This document shows positions 43,849 through 53,251 of a stretch of DNA of 64,000 nucleotides, piece by piece. Origin of the DNA: Paenibacillus sp. OK003 (GTDB lineage: Bacteria > Bacillota > Bacilli > Paenibacillales > Paenibacillaceae); assembly GCF_900109515.1 (NCBI RefSeq), contig NZ_FOBD01000002.1, positions 62,001 through 126,000 on the forward strand, given 5' to 3'. The notes beneath the pieces were generated by a model, which saw only the letters and a list, made by a program, of their open reading frames with translations, was not told where the DNA came from and did not search any database. Position 1 is the stretch's first letter, and every line of letters starts with the position of its first letter. The position numbers and the translations under genes were made by a program.

Positions 43849-44721
43849 TCATACCTGCTGTGTTCTTTTCCATTCATCATGTGCAGCCTGTACCCGTGCC
43901 CACATTTCTTTGCGTTCCAATTCTGTGTAATTCAACAACGGTTCGTGGAATTTCTCAGCCAATACGGCTTTCCACTCGGTGTAGGTTTGAATCTCCTTTT
44001 TGCGGATACCATCGCGGTCATGCGTCCGGAGCATACATCCACGTAGTTCGTTGCTTTGGAGAGCATGCCTCTGACGGAGCAAAAATGCGTTATGCCAGGG
44101 CGAATCGACCGACTGGCTGTAGAATCCATGCTTAGGTATGAACTCTTCCAGGCTGGTAAGCTCTTCGGGAGCGTAATCGACACCCTCACTTGGCCCGTTG
44201 GGTTCATATTCAAGTCTCCATCCGCCAGGAGCAACAGATGAAGGCATTAATGTATAAGTAAACGGGGCCGATCCGTAAGTTCCATAACGAAGAGGGAGCG
44301 GTTCGAAGGGCATGCCGCCCAGACCGACATCGACAATCCAACGTTCCACATTCGGGTCTGCATCTGGCAAAGAGACCGACAGACCGAGATGGAACGAGTT
44401 CACACGTGGCTGCTCTCCATATGGCTGAACTCCGGCACGATGCCAATGCACCGTATATCCCAGAGAGCGAAGCAGAACGCTGAATGCGCCATTCAGATGA
44501 AAACAGTAACCACTGCGGCCTTGCAATATAAGATGGACCGATTCTTGAAGATCAATGCCCGCAGGCCGCCCTGCAAAAATATCGACCGTTTGCCAGGATA
44601 GATGCTGCACATGTGCCTGCTGGATTTCGGATAGGAATTCCAGGGTGGGTTCCTTGATATTATGAATGCCTATCCGTTTCAGGTAGGCCTGTATTTCAGA
44701 TGGAGTCAATGTAACATTCAT
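43849..44721 (-). CDS. Arylamine N-acetyltransferase
   Basis: NAT-family enzyme of 290 residues that transfers acetyl from acetyl-CoA to aromatic amines or hydrazines. The Cys nucleophile lies in GRSGYCFHLNGAF, the His in VNSFHLGLSV, and the Asp in WIVDVGLGGMPF. ATG 44721 (not the GTG at 44730) is chosen because CGAGGTG sits 6 nt before it. Placed next to sfp and facing the catecholate cluster, it might act on an aromatic metabolite, but nothing in the sequence ties it to the siderophore. Confidence 0.9.
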   Translation of the reverse strand: MNVTLTPSEIQAYLKRIGIHNIKEPTLEFLSEIQQAHVQHLSWQTVDIFAGRPAGIDLQESVHLILQGRSGYCFHLNGAFSVLLRSLGYTVHWHRAGVQPYGEQPRVNSFHLGLSVSLPDADPNVERWIVDVGLGGMPFEPLPLRYGTYGSAPFTYTLMPSSVAPGGWRLEYEPNGPSEGVDYAPEELTSLEEFIPKHGFYSQSVDSPWHNAFLLRQRHALQSNELRGCMLRTHDRDGIRKKEIQTYTEWKAVLAEKFHEPLLNYTELERKEMWARVQAAHDEWKRTQQV

Positions 44722-44824
44722 CCAGATCACCTCGGGTCATGTAGTGGGCGTATTATTAATTGCTGCTGCCCTGAATTCATTGTAAAAGTGAACGGATGAA
44801 ATGAATACACTGGTTTGCTTCAAT

Positions 44825-44836
44825 TGTACCGGTACA
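44825..44836. promoter_or_regulatory. Perfect 12-bp palindrome between NAT and greA
   Basis: TGTACCGGTACA stands in the 240-bp divergent region, 104 bp from the NAT start and about 126 bp from the greA start. It looks like an operator for a dimeric regulator; the owner is unknown. Confidence 0.4.
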
Positions 44837-44962
44837 GTGTAAGAAGAAGCATACACATCTTTCCATCAATGGGAGCGTTATTTCTTTTTCTTGGTATGTT
44901 AACCGTTTGGAGTGGATATAGGTTAGAATATAGATAGAAAGCAGGATTAGGAGATGGAAAAA

Positions 44963-45439
44963 ATGGCTAATGATGAAGTGATTTTGACACAGGAAGGCTT
45001 GGAAAAGCTGGAGGACGAACTGAGGGATTTAAAGACGGTGAAGCGTAAGGAACTGGCGGCGCGTCTGAAACTCGCGATCAGTTACGGTGACCTGAAGGAA
45101 AATAGTGAGTATCATTCAGCCAAAGATGATCAGGCTTTTATGGAAACCCGCATTTTGATTCTGGAGAAAATGCTGACCAAAGCAAGAGTCATCACTTCGG
45201 ACAATATCGACTCGAACAAAGTAAGCATTGGCTCAACCATTCTGCTTAATGATATCGAATTCGCCGAGAAGATTGAATACATGCTGGTTGGTCCGGCCGA
45301 GGCGGATGTTGCCGATAACAAAATATCGTACGAAAGCCCGCTTGGCAAAGAACTGATGGGCAAAGAAGTAGGCAGTGTCATTCATGTCAATGCGCCAATG
45401 GGCATTATCAAATATGAGTTGCTTGAAATTAAAGTTTAA
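44963..45439 (+). CDS. greA: Transcription elongation factor GreA
   Basis: RNA polymerase cofactor that stimulates cleavage of backtracked transcripts. It is 158 residues from ATG 44963 (AGGAG 9 nt upstream; the ATG at 44954 is on top of it). The N-terminal coiled coil carries the catalytic acidic pair at its tip (KLAISYGDLKENSEYHSAKD), and the C-terminal FKBP-like domain is present (VSIGSTILLND and YESPLGKELMGKEVGSVIHV). The sequence fits a GreA paralogue; a second gene elsewhere in the genome is likely. Monocistronic. Confidence 0.92.
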   Translation: MANDEVILTQEGLEKLEDELRDLKTVKRKELAARLKLAISYGDLKENSEYHSAKDDQAFMETRILILEKMLTKARVITSDNIDSNKVSIGSTILLNDIEFAEKIEYMLVGPAEADVADNKISYESPLGKELMGKEVGSVIHVNAPMGIIKYELLEIKV

Positions 45440-45448
45440 TGGGAATAA

Positions 45449-45498
45449 AGGTGTTTCGGCAACCATGGAAATGGCTGTTGGAACACCTCTTTTTTTAT
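45449..45498 (+). terminator. Rho-independent terminator after greA
   Basis: AGGTGTTTCGGCAACCAT and ATGGCTGTTGGAACACCT form a long stem and are followed by CT8. Confidence 0.92.
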
Positions 45499-45514
45499 TC
45501 TTGCAAAATAATAT

Positions 45515-46867
45515 TCAGCTCCGTTTTTTTCGTTCATCCAGAACTTCACGGGTCATGGCATATACAACCCAGAGCAGGATCACGATATGGATGATCGCAA
45601 TGGAAATGCCTATGCCATACATCAAGTCATTGGTCAGTCCCGAACCGTGCATGCTGAAGCTCGCTCCATGTCCTCCTCCACCAAAGTTACCATGCCCCCC
45701 ACCAATGCGCGATTGTCCTTCCTCGGCTCCAAAGTCGCTATCAGAGCCCGTGCTCATAATCATGGCAATATTTACGTAGGTCGTCAGCGAGAAGGCAATT
45801 GTGGCGTACATCCATTTACGTTCAAAGAACGGAACCAGAACCAAAAATAACAAAGCAGGGATGCTGTAGCGCTCATGAATTTCCGTTGGCAGCATAAAAA
45901 AGGCGAGATTCACCGCTGCACCTGCAATGAGCAGGGATGAAATACGTATTTCCTTAATCAGCAGTAGATAGGCCGCTACTCCAATCACGGCAATGGCAAG
46001 CAGCAGCAGACCAAACATTTTATACGTCACTATGCCAAACAACACCGTAGCATCGCTGGTTCCCGGATCACCAAGCAGGTGATACCAGATATTCATGGCG
46101 TTCAGCGAAAGCTGCGGATACATATTAACGGCGCTTCCGTAGGCGTTGGTCAGCATAGTGCCGAGCGTTCCGTTTGCAGCAAAATAGAGAAGTACAGGCA
46201 GGATAGCCATCATTAATCCTGCTACAAATAGAAGCGTGCCGCGAAATCGCCTGTGATAAAGCTGGCGTAGTAATACAATACCGATCACCGGAGCAATGAC
46301 AATCGCCTGAAACTTTGCCAGCAGGGCAACGGAGAACAATATACCCGCCAATAGAGGATTACTTAGCAGCAGAACGGTAGACAGCACCATTAATGTACTG
46401 TGCAGGATGTCGATCTGTCCCCACATGGCGCTGTCGACCAGCAGACCAGGGTTGAAGGAAAGAACTGCAAGCAGCACCAAACGTTTGCCAGAGCTTAGCT
46501 TTTTGAATGTGAGGGCCAAGACCGCCATGGACAGCATATCGAAGGCGATAGGCAGTATTTTCATGGACAGATTGGCAGCTGAGGCGGTTATGCCGAGTCC
46601 ATCCAGTATCCAGCGGTACAACCCCAGAATGAAGATAAACACGGGGGGATAATTCTGATCTTTTCCATACAAGTATGATTCACGAACCCCGTATTGGTGG
46701 ACGGCATTCATCCAATCGACGAACAGTGACTGATCTCCGATATAACCCCTGAATTGTGTTCCAAGGTACAAACGCAGCAATAGACCGCCAGTAAAAATTA
46801 GAGCGGCACACAGCCAGAAATGCCTGTTCCATCGGGTATTTGGATCTCTGTAGCTCAGTGTGTTCAT
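45515..46867 (-). CDS. Multi-membrane glycosyltransferase-like protein (GT87/mannosyltransferase type)
   Basis: A 450-residue polytopic membrane protein with about ten hydrophobic segments. The first lumenal loop has GYIGDQSLFVDWMNAVHQYG and the motif NYPPVFIFILG, followed by MWGQIDILHSTLM, a pattern of lipid-sugar-using GT-C transferases (GT87/PIG-M-like). ATG 46867 directly follows GAGGAGGAGAAGG; the longer frame adds 27 residues without support. Near the C-terminus, between two helices, is a Gly/His/Ser-rich insert (about residues 385-425, GGGHGNFGGGGHGAS) that is unusual for the family. The sugar donor and acceptor are unknown. Confidence 0.8.
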   Translation of the reverse strand: MNTLSYRDPNTRWNRHFWLCAALIFTGGLLLRLYLGTQFRGYIGDQSLFVDWMNAVHQYGVRESYLYGKDQNYPPVFIFILGLYRWILDGLGITASAANLSMKILPIAFDMLSMAVLALTFKKLSSGKRLVLLAVLSFNPGLLVDSAMWGQIDILHSTLMVLSTVLLLSNPLLAGILFSVALLAKFQAIVIAPVIGIVLLRQLYHRRFRGTLLFVAGLMMAILPVLLYFAANGTLGTMLTNAYGSAVNMYPQLSLNAMNIWYHLLGDPGTSDATVLFGIVTYKMFGLLLLAIAVIGVAAYLLLIKEIRISSLLIAGAAVNLAFFMLPTEIHERYSIPALLFLVLVPFFERKWMYATIAFSLTTYVNIAMIMSTGSDSDFGAEEGQSRIGGGHGNFGGGGHGASFSMHGSGLTNDLMYGIGISIAIIHIVILLWVVYAMTREVLDERKKRS

Positions 46868-47018
46868 CCTTCTCCTCCTCAGCATGGGCGATTGAGATTG
46901 GTGCAAGTATAGGTGACCAAGCTGAAAAAGGGATGAATTTTGGGTCATGTTTCACTCAGATGGAAGCTTAAAGTTTGCTGAAAGCCAAGGAAGTGAAGAG
47001 ATGTATCCTGCAATAGAT

Positions 47019-47054
47019 GGAGAGAGGGTCCTGTGAACAGGACCCTCTCTTTAT
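47019..47054. terminator. Strong hairpin between convergent and tandem minus genes
   Basis: AGAGAGGGTCCTG and CAGGACCCTCTCT pair perfectly around TGAA. It is followed on the plus strand by TTATAT. On the minus strand it would end the secreted-protein gene (stop at 47093). Confidence 0.8.
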
Positions 47055-47092
47055 ATGGTTTGGTGGTAGTTTGGGGTTAATGGGGAAGGGGA

Positions 47093-48046
47093 TTAGCTGG
47101 CTTGGTTACATTGCTCGGTTACTTGCTGTTTGGCATAGGTATGGAGTGTTTCCGTCAGTTTGCTGGAATCTACGCCTTTTTCTTTGGCAATCGAAGTTAA
47201 CGTTTTTCCATTCTTCAGTTGGGCTTGCAGCTCATCTGCGGATGTGTTGAACAACTGGGCAGCCTTCGCCAAATAACCGCTGTCCTTGAATTGCTGCTGC
47301 TCTGTGGTTAAAGTACCGGTCGTGTTTTTCCAGGACTCATTCAGTTGAGAAGTGACCCAGCTTTTTTCTTTGGTTACGACGGTATTAATGACTTTGCTCT
47401 TGTCTACGCCCTGATCCTTGGCAATATCAACGATGGATTTACCAGCCTTGATTTGCTGATTCAACTCCGTTTGTGACAGGTTGAGTGCAGCTGCGGCGGC
47501 AGATTTATTCAGACTTGTCAGGTTATTGGATGACGAGGTATCCGTCGATTTTGCTGTAGCTGCAGCCGTTTTGGATGTAGTTGAAGTGGTCGTGGACGTT
47601 GTTGTTACCGTCGTTACGGTGGTCACTTTTTTGGTCAGGGAATTATTCAGCTGTTTGGTCAGGTCTGTCTTAATAGAAGTCACTTTGGCTTGCGTGAGCT
47701 TGCCGGACTTCTGATCACTTGCGAGCTTGGTCAGCTGTGGCTGCAGCAGGGCGTTGGTTACTTTAGTTGTGCTGACGCCCTTCGCTTTAGCCAGATCTGC
47801 CAACGTTTTACCAGCCTGGAATTGCTTTTGCAGTTCCGTTTTGCTTAGGCCCAGGACTTTTTGCAGCGATGTATTGGAGCACAGGGAGTTCTGATCCAGA
47901 CTGATATTATATCCATTCGAACTCACCTTGGCATTGGCGGCAGCAGAGACTTGAGTTACAGCGGTCGGGGTGGCGGCAAATACTGAAGCCGATGTGGCAG
48001 AGAAGATCATCGTTGCACCCAGCATGGCAGGAATCCATTTTTTCAT
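47093..48046 (-). CDS. Secreted repeat protein next to a two-component system
   Basis: A 317-residue exported protein with signal peptide ending near VFAATP (about residue 25). It has three copies of a 25-30 residue helical repeat: LGLSKTELQKQFQAGKTLAD, LNLSQTELNQQIKAGKSIVD, and FNTSADELQAQLKNGKTLTS, each followed by xAKxxGVxxSK. A Thr/Ser/Lys-rich low-complexity linker lies between the first two (about residues 135-170). The repeat resembles the GKTLADIAKEKG pattern of small secreted Bacillus proteins (YckD-like), but I cannot assign a function. It is divergent from the response regulator gene and could be its target. GGAGTG precedes ATG 48046. Confidence 0.8.
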   Translation of the reverse strand: MKKWIPAMLGATMIFSATSASVFAATPTAVTQVSAAANAKVSSNGYNISLDQNSLCSNTSLQKVLGLSKTELQKQFQAGKTLADLAKAKGVSTTKVTNALLQPQLTKLASDQKSGKLTQAKVTSIKTDLTKQLNNSLTKKVTTVTTVTTTSTTTSTTSKTAAATAKSTDTSSSNNLTSLNKSAAAAALNLSQTELNQQIKAGKSIVDIAKDQGVDKSKVINTVVTKEKSWVTSQLNESWKNTTGTLTTEQQQFKDSGYLAKAAQLFNTSADELQAQLKNGKTLTSIAKEKGVDSSKLTETLHTYAKQQVTEQCNQAS

Positions 48047-48258
48047 TGTACATTCACTCCTAATTTTTGATTTATTTTTTGTTGCACCCTTACTGTAATC
48101 CCGAAAGGTGAAAAAACGGAGAAAGACAGACTGGGGTATTTTTACAAACGCGATGTATTGGACACGGACCATCTGGAAGTGCGAGAATGTTTGAAAATTA
48201 AACCGGGCAGGGTTGGCGTGCTCGTCTTTATCACATACTGCTTCTTAGGAGGTATACA

Positions 48259-48939
48259 TTGAATACACACCGCATACTGCTCGCTGAAGATGATTCCTTG
48301 TTGGGTGAGTTGATTGTTCATATGTTGGAGAAAACCAGCTTTGGAACCGTGGAATGGGTGGAAAATGGGGAAGATGCCTATCACTATTGCATGGACTCTC
48401 ATTATGATGTGGCTGTACTGGACTGGATGCTGCCTGGATGGACAGGGCTATCCGTATGCAAAAAATTAAGAGAGAACGGCTATGCCGGAGCAATCCTGAT
48501 GTTAACCGCCAAGGATGCGCTGTGTGACCGGGTTCAAGGATTGGATGCTGGAGCAGACGATTATCTGGTGAAGCCATTCGAATTGGAAGAGCTTCAAGCC
48601 AGGCTGAGAGCCTTGTGTCGCCGTAATTATGCACCGCTGCTGGAGGAAGTTGCCGAGCTGGATGGTCTGCGCCTGAATCGTTCCAGCCTGACGCTGAGTA
48701 TGGAAGATCAGGTCATCCAGCTAAGCCCTCGTGAATTTCAGATGCTGGATTTGTTGTTACGGAACAAGAGCGCTACCCTCAGCCGCGAATTAATCCTGGA
48801 ACGGATCTGGGGGTACGACTCGGACGTTTCGACCAAAATTGTGGATGCCACGATAAAGCTGCTGCGCAAAAAGCTTGAGCTATTCAACAAACAACACCTG
48901 ATCCATAGCATCCGAGGGGTGGGCTACAAGCTTGAATAA
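48259..48939 (+). CDS. OmpR-family response regulator
   Basis: A 226-residue DNA-binding response regulator. The receiver domain has the acidic pair EDD (residues 10-12), the phosphorylation site Asp55 in VLDWMLPG, and Lys in DDYLVKPF. The C-terminal winged helix has LSPREFQMLDLLLRN and the ending SIRGVGYKLE. The start is TTG 48259, 6 nt after AGGAGG. It is coupled to the kinase gene by an 8-bp overlap. The likely targets are the divergent secreted-protein gene and its own operon; no operator is evident by eye. Confidence 0.93.
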   Translation: MNTHRILLAEDDSLLGELIVHMLEKTSFGTVEWVENGEDAYHYCMDSHYDVAVLDWMLPGWTGLSVCKKLRENGYAGAILMLTAKDALCDRVQGLDAGADDYLVKPFELEELQARLRALCRRNYAPLLEEVAELDGLRLNRSSLTLSMEDQVIQLSPREFQMLDLLLRNKSATLSRELILERIWGYDSDVSTKIVDATIKLLRKKLELFNKQHLIHSIRGVGYKLE

Positions 48940-50341
48940 TAGAAAACGAATAGGTAGAGACGAACAAGGCATCCACCCAGGAAGAACTAAAGAAAATTTG
49001 TTCGGTCGTACGCAGGGTCGACTTACCCTCACATACAGCAGTCTGACGATTGTGCTGCTTGCACTATTTGTAGGCGTGGTCTATGTTCTGTTATCTTACA
49101 TTGTCATCAATGGTCAGAAGGATAATCTTCTCTCTCTCGTTGCGGTTGAGCGGGCTTTGGTGGAAAAGAATATGCAAGAAGGCAAGGCCGGAGATACGCT
49201 GGATAATCGAAGGTTATGGGGATCGGGCAGTGACCAGTTCTTCTATTATGTCCTCGGTTCGGACGGCAAAGTGATCTCAGGCAATGAAATGTTCCCGGGG
49301 ATGCGTTCAGACCTTCTGGGGCTTGTACAGGACTGGAAACCACGTGCCAAGGAGATTAAGGAGGTAAGCCTGAGCGTTCCCGCAGATGTATTGGATAACG
49401 GAGAGGAAGATGCTGCACCAGTTGCACCATCGACTCTCCATCTGATGGTAACCGGCCAGAATGTGCTGACCAAGAATGGTCCAGAAATGACGCTCTATGC
49501 GGGTATTAATGTAACGCCGCAATACAAACTGCTGCACAGGCTGCTAATGCTGCTAATTTTATTGGCGATTCTGTTTGTATTTATTGCCTGTCTCATCGGT
49601 TGGCTGATGTCCCGTAAAGCGATGGTTCCTATTGTGAAATCCTACAACCGACAACGTGAGTTTGTAGGAGATGCTTCTCATGAGCTTCGCACTCCGCTGA
49701 GCGTGCTGCTGGCATCCGTTAACGCCCTTGAACTGGAGCTAGGACAGGACGCACCTTCTTTTGCCAGAAGAACCCTCTCCAATATGAAAGAGGAGATCAG
49801 GCGAATGACACGCATGGTGCAAGATCTACTCGTGCTGGCACGCTCTGACTCGGATGAGATTGAACTGGTGAAGCGGGATTTCGATTTTCGGCCGATTGCC
49901 GAAAAGACGATGCAATCCATTCGGCGTCTCAAAGCGGCAAAGGGCATTCGAATGGAGCTGGAAGGGCCTGATAAGATGGTTCTCAATGGCGATCCGGAGA
50001 AACTGAGACAGGTGCTAACCATTTTGCTGGATAATGCCGTGAAGTTTACTCCACGGGGTGGAGAGGTTCGCGTGGTGCTGTCGGATCGGGATGAAGAGGG
50101 ACGTCCTGTCTTCCATTTGTCTGTAGCAGATACGGGCGTTGGCATCAGGCCGGAGGATGTGGAGCGAATCTTCGATCGCTTTTATCGTGGGGACAAATCA
50201 CGTACACGTGGTCCGGGAGGACACGGTTTAGGGCTTGCGATTGCGAAGTGGATAGTGGAAGCCCATCATGGTCAGATTGCTTTGTTAAGCGAAGAAGGCA
50301 AGGGCAGCATATTTAATGTAGACATTCCTGTAAATAAATAA
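48932..50341 (+). CDS. Sensor histidine kinase
   Basis: A 469-residue membrane kinase. The first membrane helix is at about residues 37-62, then an extracellular sensor domain of about 130 residues, then a second helix (LLMLLILLAILFVFIACLIG). The HisKA site is EFVGDASHELRTPLS, followed by the ATP domain with DNAVKFTPRGG (N box), DTGVGI (G1) and GGHGLGLAI (G2). There is no clear HAMP. The TTG at 48932 overlaps the regulator stop. It should phosphorylate the regulator just upstream; the signal is unknown. Confidence 0.92.
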   Translation: MNNRKRIGRDEQGIHPGRTKENLFGRTQGRLTLTYSSLTIVLLALFVGVVYVLLSYIVINGQKDNLLSLVAVERALVEKNMQEGKAGDTLDNRRLWGSGSDQFFYYVLGSDGKVISGNEMFPGMRSDLLGLVQDWKPRAKEIKEVSLSVPADVLDNGEEDAAPVAPSTLHLMVTGQNVLTKNGPEMTLYAGINVTPQYKLLHRLLMLLILLAILFVFIACLIGWLMSRKAMVPIVKSYNRQREFVGDASHELRTPLSVLLASVNALELELGQDAPSFARRTLSNMKEEIRRMTRMVQDLLVLARSDSDEIELVKRDFDFRPIAEKTMQSIRRLKAAKGIRMELEGPDKMVLNGDPEKLRQVLTILLDNAVKFTPRGGEVRVVLSDRDEEGRPVFHLSVADTGVGIRPEDVERIFDRFYRGDKSRTRGPGGHGLGLAIAKWIVEAHHGQIALLSEEGKGSIFNVDIPVNK

Positions 50342-50429
50342 CATTTCGATTAATTTCGATTTTCGAATGACCTGAGTGGATGACTGTTATATAATAACGG
50401 AAAATCTTAGAACAGATGGAGTAGATATA

Positions 50430-51794
50430 ATGAATTTCAGTAAGTCCAGTAATTCCAATTTGAATCAAGACGAACCGGGCAAAGGTGAACGCTTCTCACA
50501 GGCCGGATTTATCCTGGCTGCCATTGGTAGTTCAGTGGGCCTCGGCAACATGTGGAAGTTTCCTTATATTACGGGAGAGAACGGGGGAGCGGCGTTTTTC
50601 CTGCTCTTTATCGTTTGTCTCCTGTTGATTGGTCTGCCTGTATTGCTGGCTGAGCTTGCGATTGGTCGCAGCGGCAGAGGAAGCGCGGCTACGGCCTTTA
50701 TTAAAGCGGGTGGGCAAAAAGGGTGGCTTGCGGCTGGTTTGCTGCAAGTATTGACGCCGTTTATCATTCTTTCCTTTTATGTCATCATTGCAGGCTGGAC
50801 GCTGCAATACGCAGTGACGTCATTCAGCGGCACGCTGTATAACAATCCGGATTATGCTGGGCAATTCGGTGAATTTGTAGGCGGTTATATGCCGATTGTA
50901 TGGCAGCTGATTTCCGTTCTGATTACAGGCTGGATTGTAGCCAAAGGGGTATCGAACGGAATTGAGAAGTTTAATAAGGTACTGATTCCGGCGATGCTGG
51001 TTCTGCTCATTATTCTGATGGTTCGTGCAGTGACTCTGCCAGGAGCTGGTGCGGGAGTTTCCTTCTTCCTGAATCCGGACTTCTCGCAGCTTACGACCGA
51101 ATCTGCGCTGGTTGCGCTTGGACATGCTTTCTTCTCCCTATCACTGGGTATGGGTATTCTCGTGACATACGGTTCATATGTTGATAAAAATCAATCGCTC
51201 GGTGCAGCAACCGTTGCTGTCGGTGCGGGTGACCTGATCTATGCGTTCATTGCGGGTCTGATCATATTCCCAACGACCTTCTCCTTCGGGATTGCACCGG
51301 ATCAGGGTCCATCGCTAATTTTCGTGGCTCTGCCGGCAGCCTTCTCGGCTATGCCGCTGGGCTTCGTGTTTGGCGGGTTGTTCTTCGTGCTTCTGGCGAT
51401 TGCGGCGTTAACGTCGGCGGTATCCTTGCTGGAAGTTCCGGTGAAATATTTCATGGAGCGATTATCCTGGAGTCGGAGCCGCGCGGTATGGACCATCTCA
51501 CTTGCCGTCTTCATCGTTGGGCTTCCTTCGGTATTGTCGCTCGGATTGTTCCCTGAATGGACAATTGGCTCGAAGAGTGTGTTCGACTGGATGGACTTTA
51601 TGGCGTCCAACATTTTACTTCCTGTTGGTGGATTGCTGGTTACTATTTTTGCCGGATACTTCTGGAAAAAGGCTGCCGAAGCATCCGGCCTGCGTGCAGG
51701 CTGGTTCCGGGTATGGCTGTTCATGCTGCGTTATATAGCGCCAATCCTGGTACTTCTGGTTCTGCTGCACACCTCCGGTATTATTCACTTCTAA
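50430..51794 (+). CDS. Sodium-dependent transporter, NSS/SNF family
   Basis: A LeuT-fold sodium symporter of 454 residues with about 11 to 12 helices. Helix 1 has the sodium/substrate signature AAIGSSVGLGNMWKFPYITG; helix 6 has the SLSLGMGILVTYGSYVD segment. Helix 8-like ALTSAVSLLEVP is present as AIAALTSAVSLLEV. It probably imports an amino acid or a related amine. ATG 50430 has ATGGAGTAG 8 nt upstream. A TATAAT at 50390-50395 is a likely -10. Confidence 0.9.
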   Translation: MNFSKSSNSNLNQDEPGKGERFSQAGFILAAIGSSVGLGNMWKFPYITGENGGAAFFLLFIVCLLLIGLPVLLAELAIGRSGRGSAATAFIKAGGQKGWLAAGLLQVLTPFIILSFYVIIAGWTLQYAVTSFSGTLYNNPDYAGQFGEFVGGYMPIVWQLISVLITGWIVAKGVSNGIEKFNKVLIPAMLVLLIILMVRAVTLPGAGAGVSFFLNPDFSQLTTESALVALGHAFFSLSLGMGILVTYGSYVDKNQSLGAATVAVGAGDLIYAFIAGLIIFPTTFSFGIAPDQGPSLIFVALPAAFSAMPLGFVFGGLFFVLLAIAALTSAVSLLEVPVKYFMERLSWSRSRAVWTISLAVFIVGLPSVLSLGLFPEWTIGSKSVFDWMDFMASNILLPVGGLLVTIFAGYFWKKAAEASGLRAGWFRVWLFMLRYIAPILVLLVLLHTSGIIHF

Positions 51795-51847
51795 ACCGTT
51801 GGGAATTGAAGTGAAGAAATAATTTACTGTGCAGATTTGCCATTGAT

Positions 51848-51923
51848 AAAACCTCTTGGAAGAAATGCAAAAGCCCTTGTGTTCCCTCGTCAATTTTGGG
51901 ACAATACAGAGTAGAGGTTTTTT
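51848..51923 (+). terminator. Hairpin arms between the symporter and rlmN
   Basis: AAAACCTCT (51848-51856) pairs with AGAGGTTTT (51913-51921), which continues into TTT. The 56-nt loop contains CCCTTGTG and TTTTGGGACAA segments that can also pair. It may be a terminator for the symporter or an attenuator in the rlmN leader; the loop is large for a simple terminator. Confidence 0.4.
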
Positions 51924-51970
51924 CGATAGACCGATGAGCCATATGCTTTTTGCGAAAAGAGGACAATAAC

Positions 51971-53065
51971 ATGATTAAATCATCCATATATGGATTAACA
52001 TTAGAGCAACTACGTGACTGGCTGCCGGAACACGGACAGAAGAAATCCCGTGCTTCCCGCATCTGGGAATGGTTATATCAGGAGCGTGTGCACGATTTTA
52101 CAGACATGACGGACGTGCGTCAGGAATGTCTGGATGTCATTTCCGAGCATTTTACGATGAACTCGCTGAGTGAACATGTGAAGCAGGAATCGGCAGACGG
52201 CACGGTGAAATTTCTGCTGCGTATGCAGGACGGTAATCTGATTGAAACAGTTTTAATGCGCCAAAAATACGGTCTTACTGTATGTGTAACTACTCAAGTG
52301 GGATGTAATATTGGCTGCAGCTTCTGTGCGAGCGGGCTGATCAAGAAGAGCCGCGATCTGTCCGGTGGCGAGATTGTAGAACAGATTATGCACGTACAAC
52401 AGTATCTTGATGCAGCTGGCCAAGGCGAGCGGGTAACTAACGTAGTCGTGATGGGAATTGGCGAGCCGTTTGACAATTTCCAGAACATGACTGACTTCAT
52501 CGAAGTGATCAAGCATCGTAAAGGACTGGCGCTTGCGGCCAAACGGATCACCGTCTCCACGAGTGGGCTGCCTGACAAGATCAAGGAATTTGCAGACAGC
52601 AATCTGCAAGTCAATCTGGCGATTTCCCTGCATGCACCAAATAACGAACTGCGGACACATATCATGAAGATCAACCGGGCCTTCCCGATTGAACAATTGA
52701 TGGACGCGGTGGATTATTACCTGGCTACGACGAACAAGCGTATTATGTTTGAGTATATTTTGCTTCGGGACGTCAACGATCAGCGTGAACATGCGGCCGA
52801 ACTGGCTGAACTGTTGTCCAGCCGCAAGAGCATGGTCAGCATCAATCTGATTCCGTACAATCCGGTGGATGAGCACAGTCAGTATCAACGGAGTACGGAA
52901 GAGTCCATTCTGGGCTTCTATGATACGTTGAAAAAGAATAACATTAACGCAACTGTACGCATGGAACATGGTACCGATATCGATGCAGCCTGCGGACAAT
53001 TGCGCAGTAAGCAGATGAAAAATAACGCCGCTGAATCTCAGCCAGGTCGTCTGGCTTTGGGATAA
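51971..53065 (+). CDS. rlmN: Dual-specificity RNA methyltransferase RlmN
   Basis: Radical-SAM enzyme of 364 residues that methylates C2 of A2503 in 23S rRNA and A37 of some tRNAs. The cluster-binding cysteines are 112, 116 and 119 in [13 protein letters not shown]. The conserved Cys that carries the methyl is in [13 protein letters not shown] near residue 342. The text [11 protein letters not shown] and the N-terminal [20 protein letters not shown] match the Bacillus RlmN very closely, so it is RlmN rather than Cfr. ATG 51971 has AAGAGGAC 8 nt upstream. Confidence 0.94.
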   Translation: MIKSSIYGLTLEQLRDWLPEHGQKKSRASRIWEWLYQERVHDFTDMTDVRQECLDVISEHFTMNSLSEHVKQESADGTVKFLLRMQDGNLIETVLMRQKYGLTVCVTTQVGCNIGCSFCASGLIKKSRDLSGGEIVEQIMHVQQYLDAAGQGERVTNVVVMGIGEPFDNFQNMTDFIEVIKHRKGLALAAKRITVSTSGLPDKIKEFADSNLQVNLAISLHAPNNELRTHIMKINRAFPIEQLMDAVDYYLATTNKRIMFEYILLRDVNDQREHAAELAELLSSRKSMVSINLIPYNPVDEHSQYQRSTEESILGFYDTLKKNNINATVRMEHGTDIDAACGQLRSKQMKNNAAESQPGRLALG

Positions 53066-53110
53066 GGATGCAAGACAAGAAGTCAGGTTAACGTCTGGCT
53101 CTGTTAGGTG

Positions 53111-53154
53111 AAACTCGCGCCGCCCATCCGCGTATGGGTTGGCGCGAGTTTTTT
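53111..53154 (+). terminator. Rho-independent terminator after rlmN
   Basis: AACTCGCGCC and GGCGCGAGTT form a G+C-rich stem with an inner CCCAT/ATGGG helix, followed by TTTT. Confidence 0.93.
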
Positions 53155-53251
53155 GGTTTCGCACAGGTCGAAGTACCGAGGTAGCCGCCCGTTAGCAGTA
53201 CACGCTTACTAGATATCCTCCCAATGTGGCGCTACATCTAATGAACACACC

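Noticed and set aside
48259..50341. VanRS-type glycopeptide resistance two-component system
   Set aside because: The regulator and kinase are generic OmpR/EnvZ-type; no vanHAX genes are adjacent, and the VanZ-like gene is 40 kb away.
51971..53065. Cfr-type resistance methyltransferase
   Set aside because: The N-terminus and the whole sequence follow Bacillus RlmN closely, and the length is that of RlmN.
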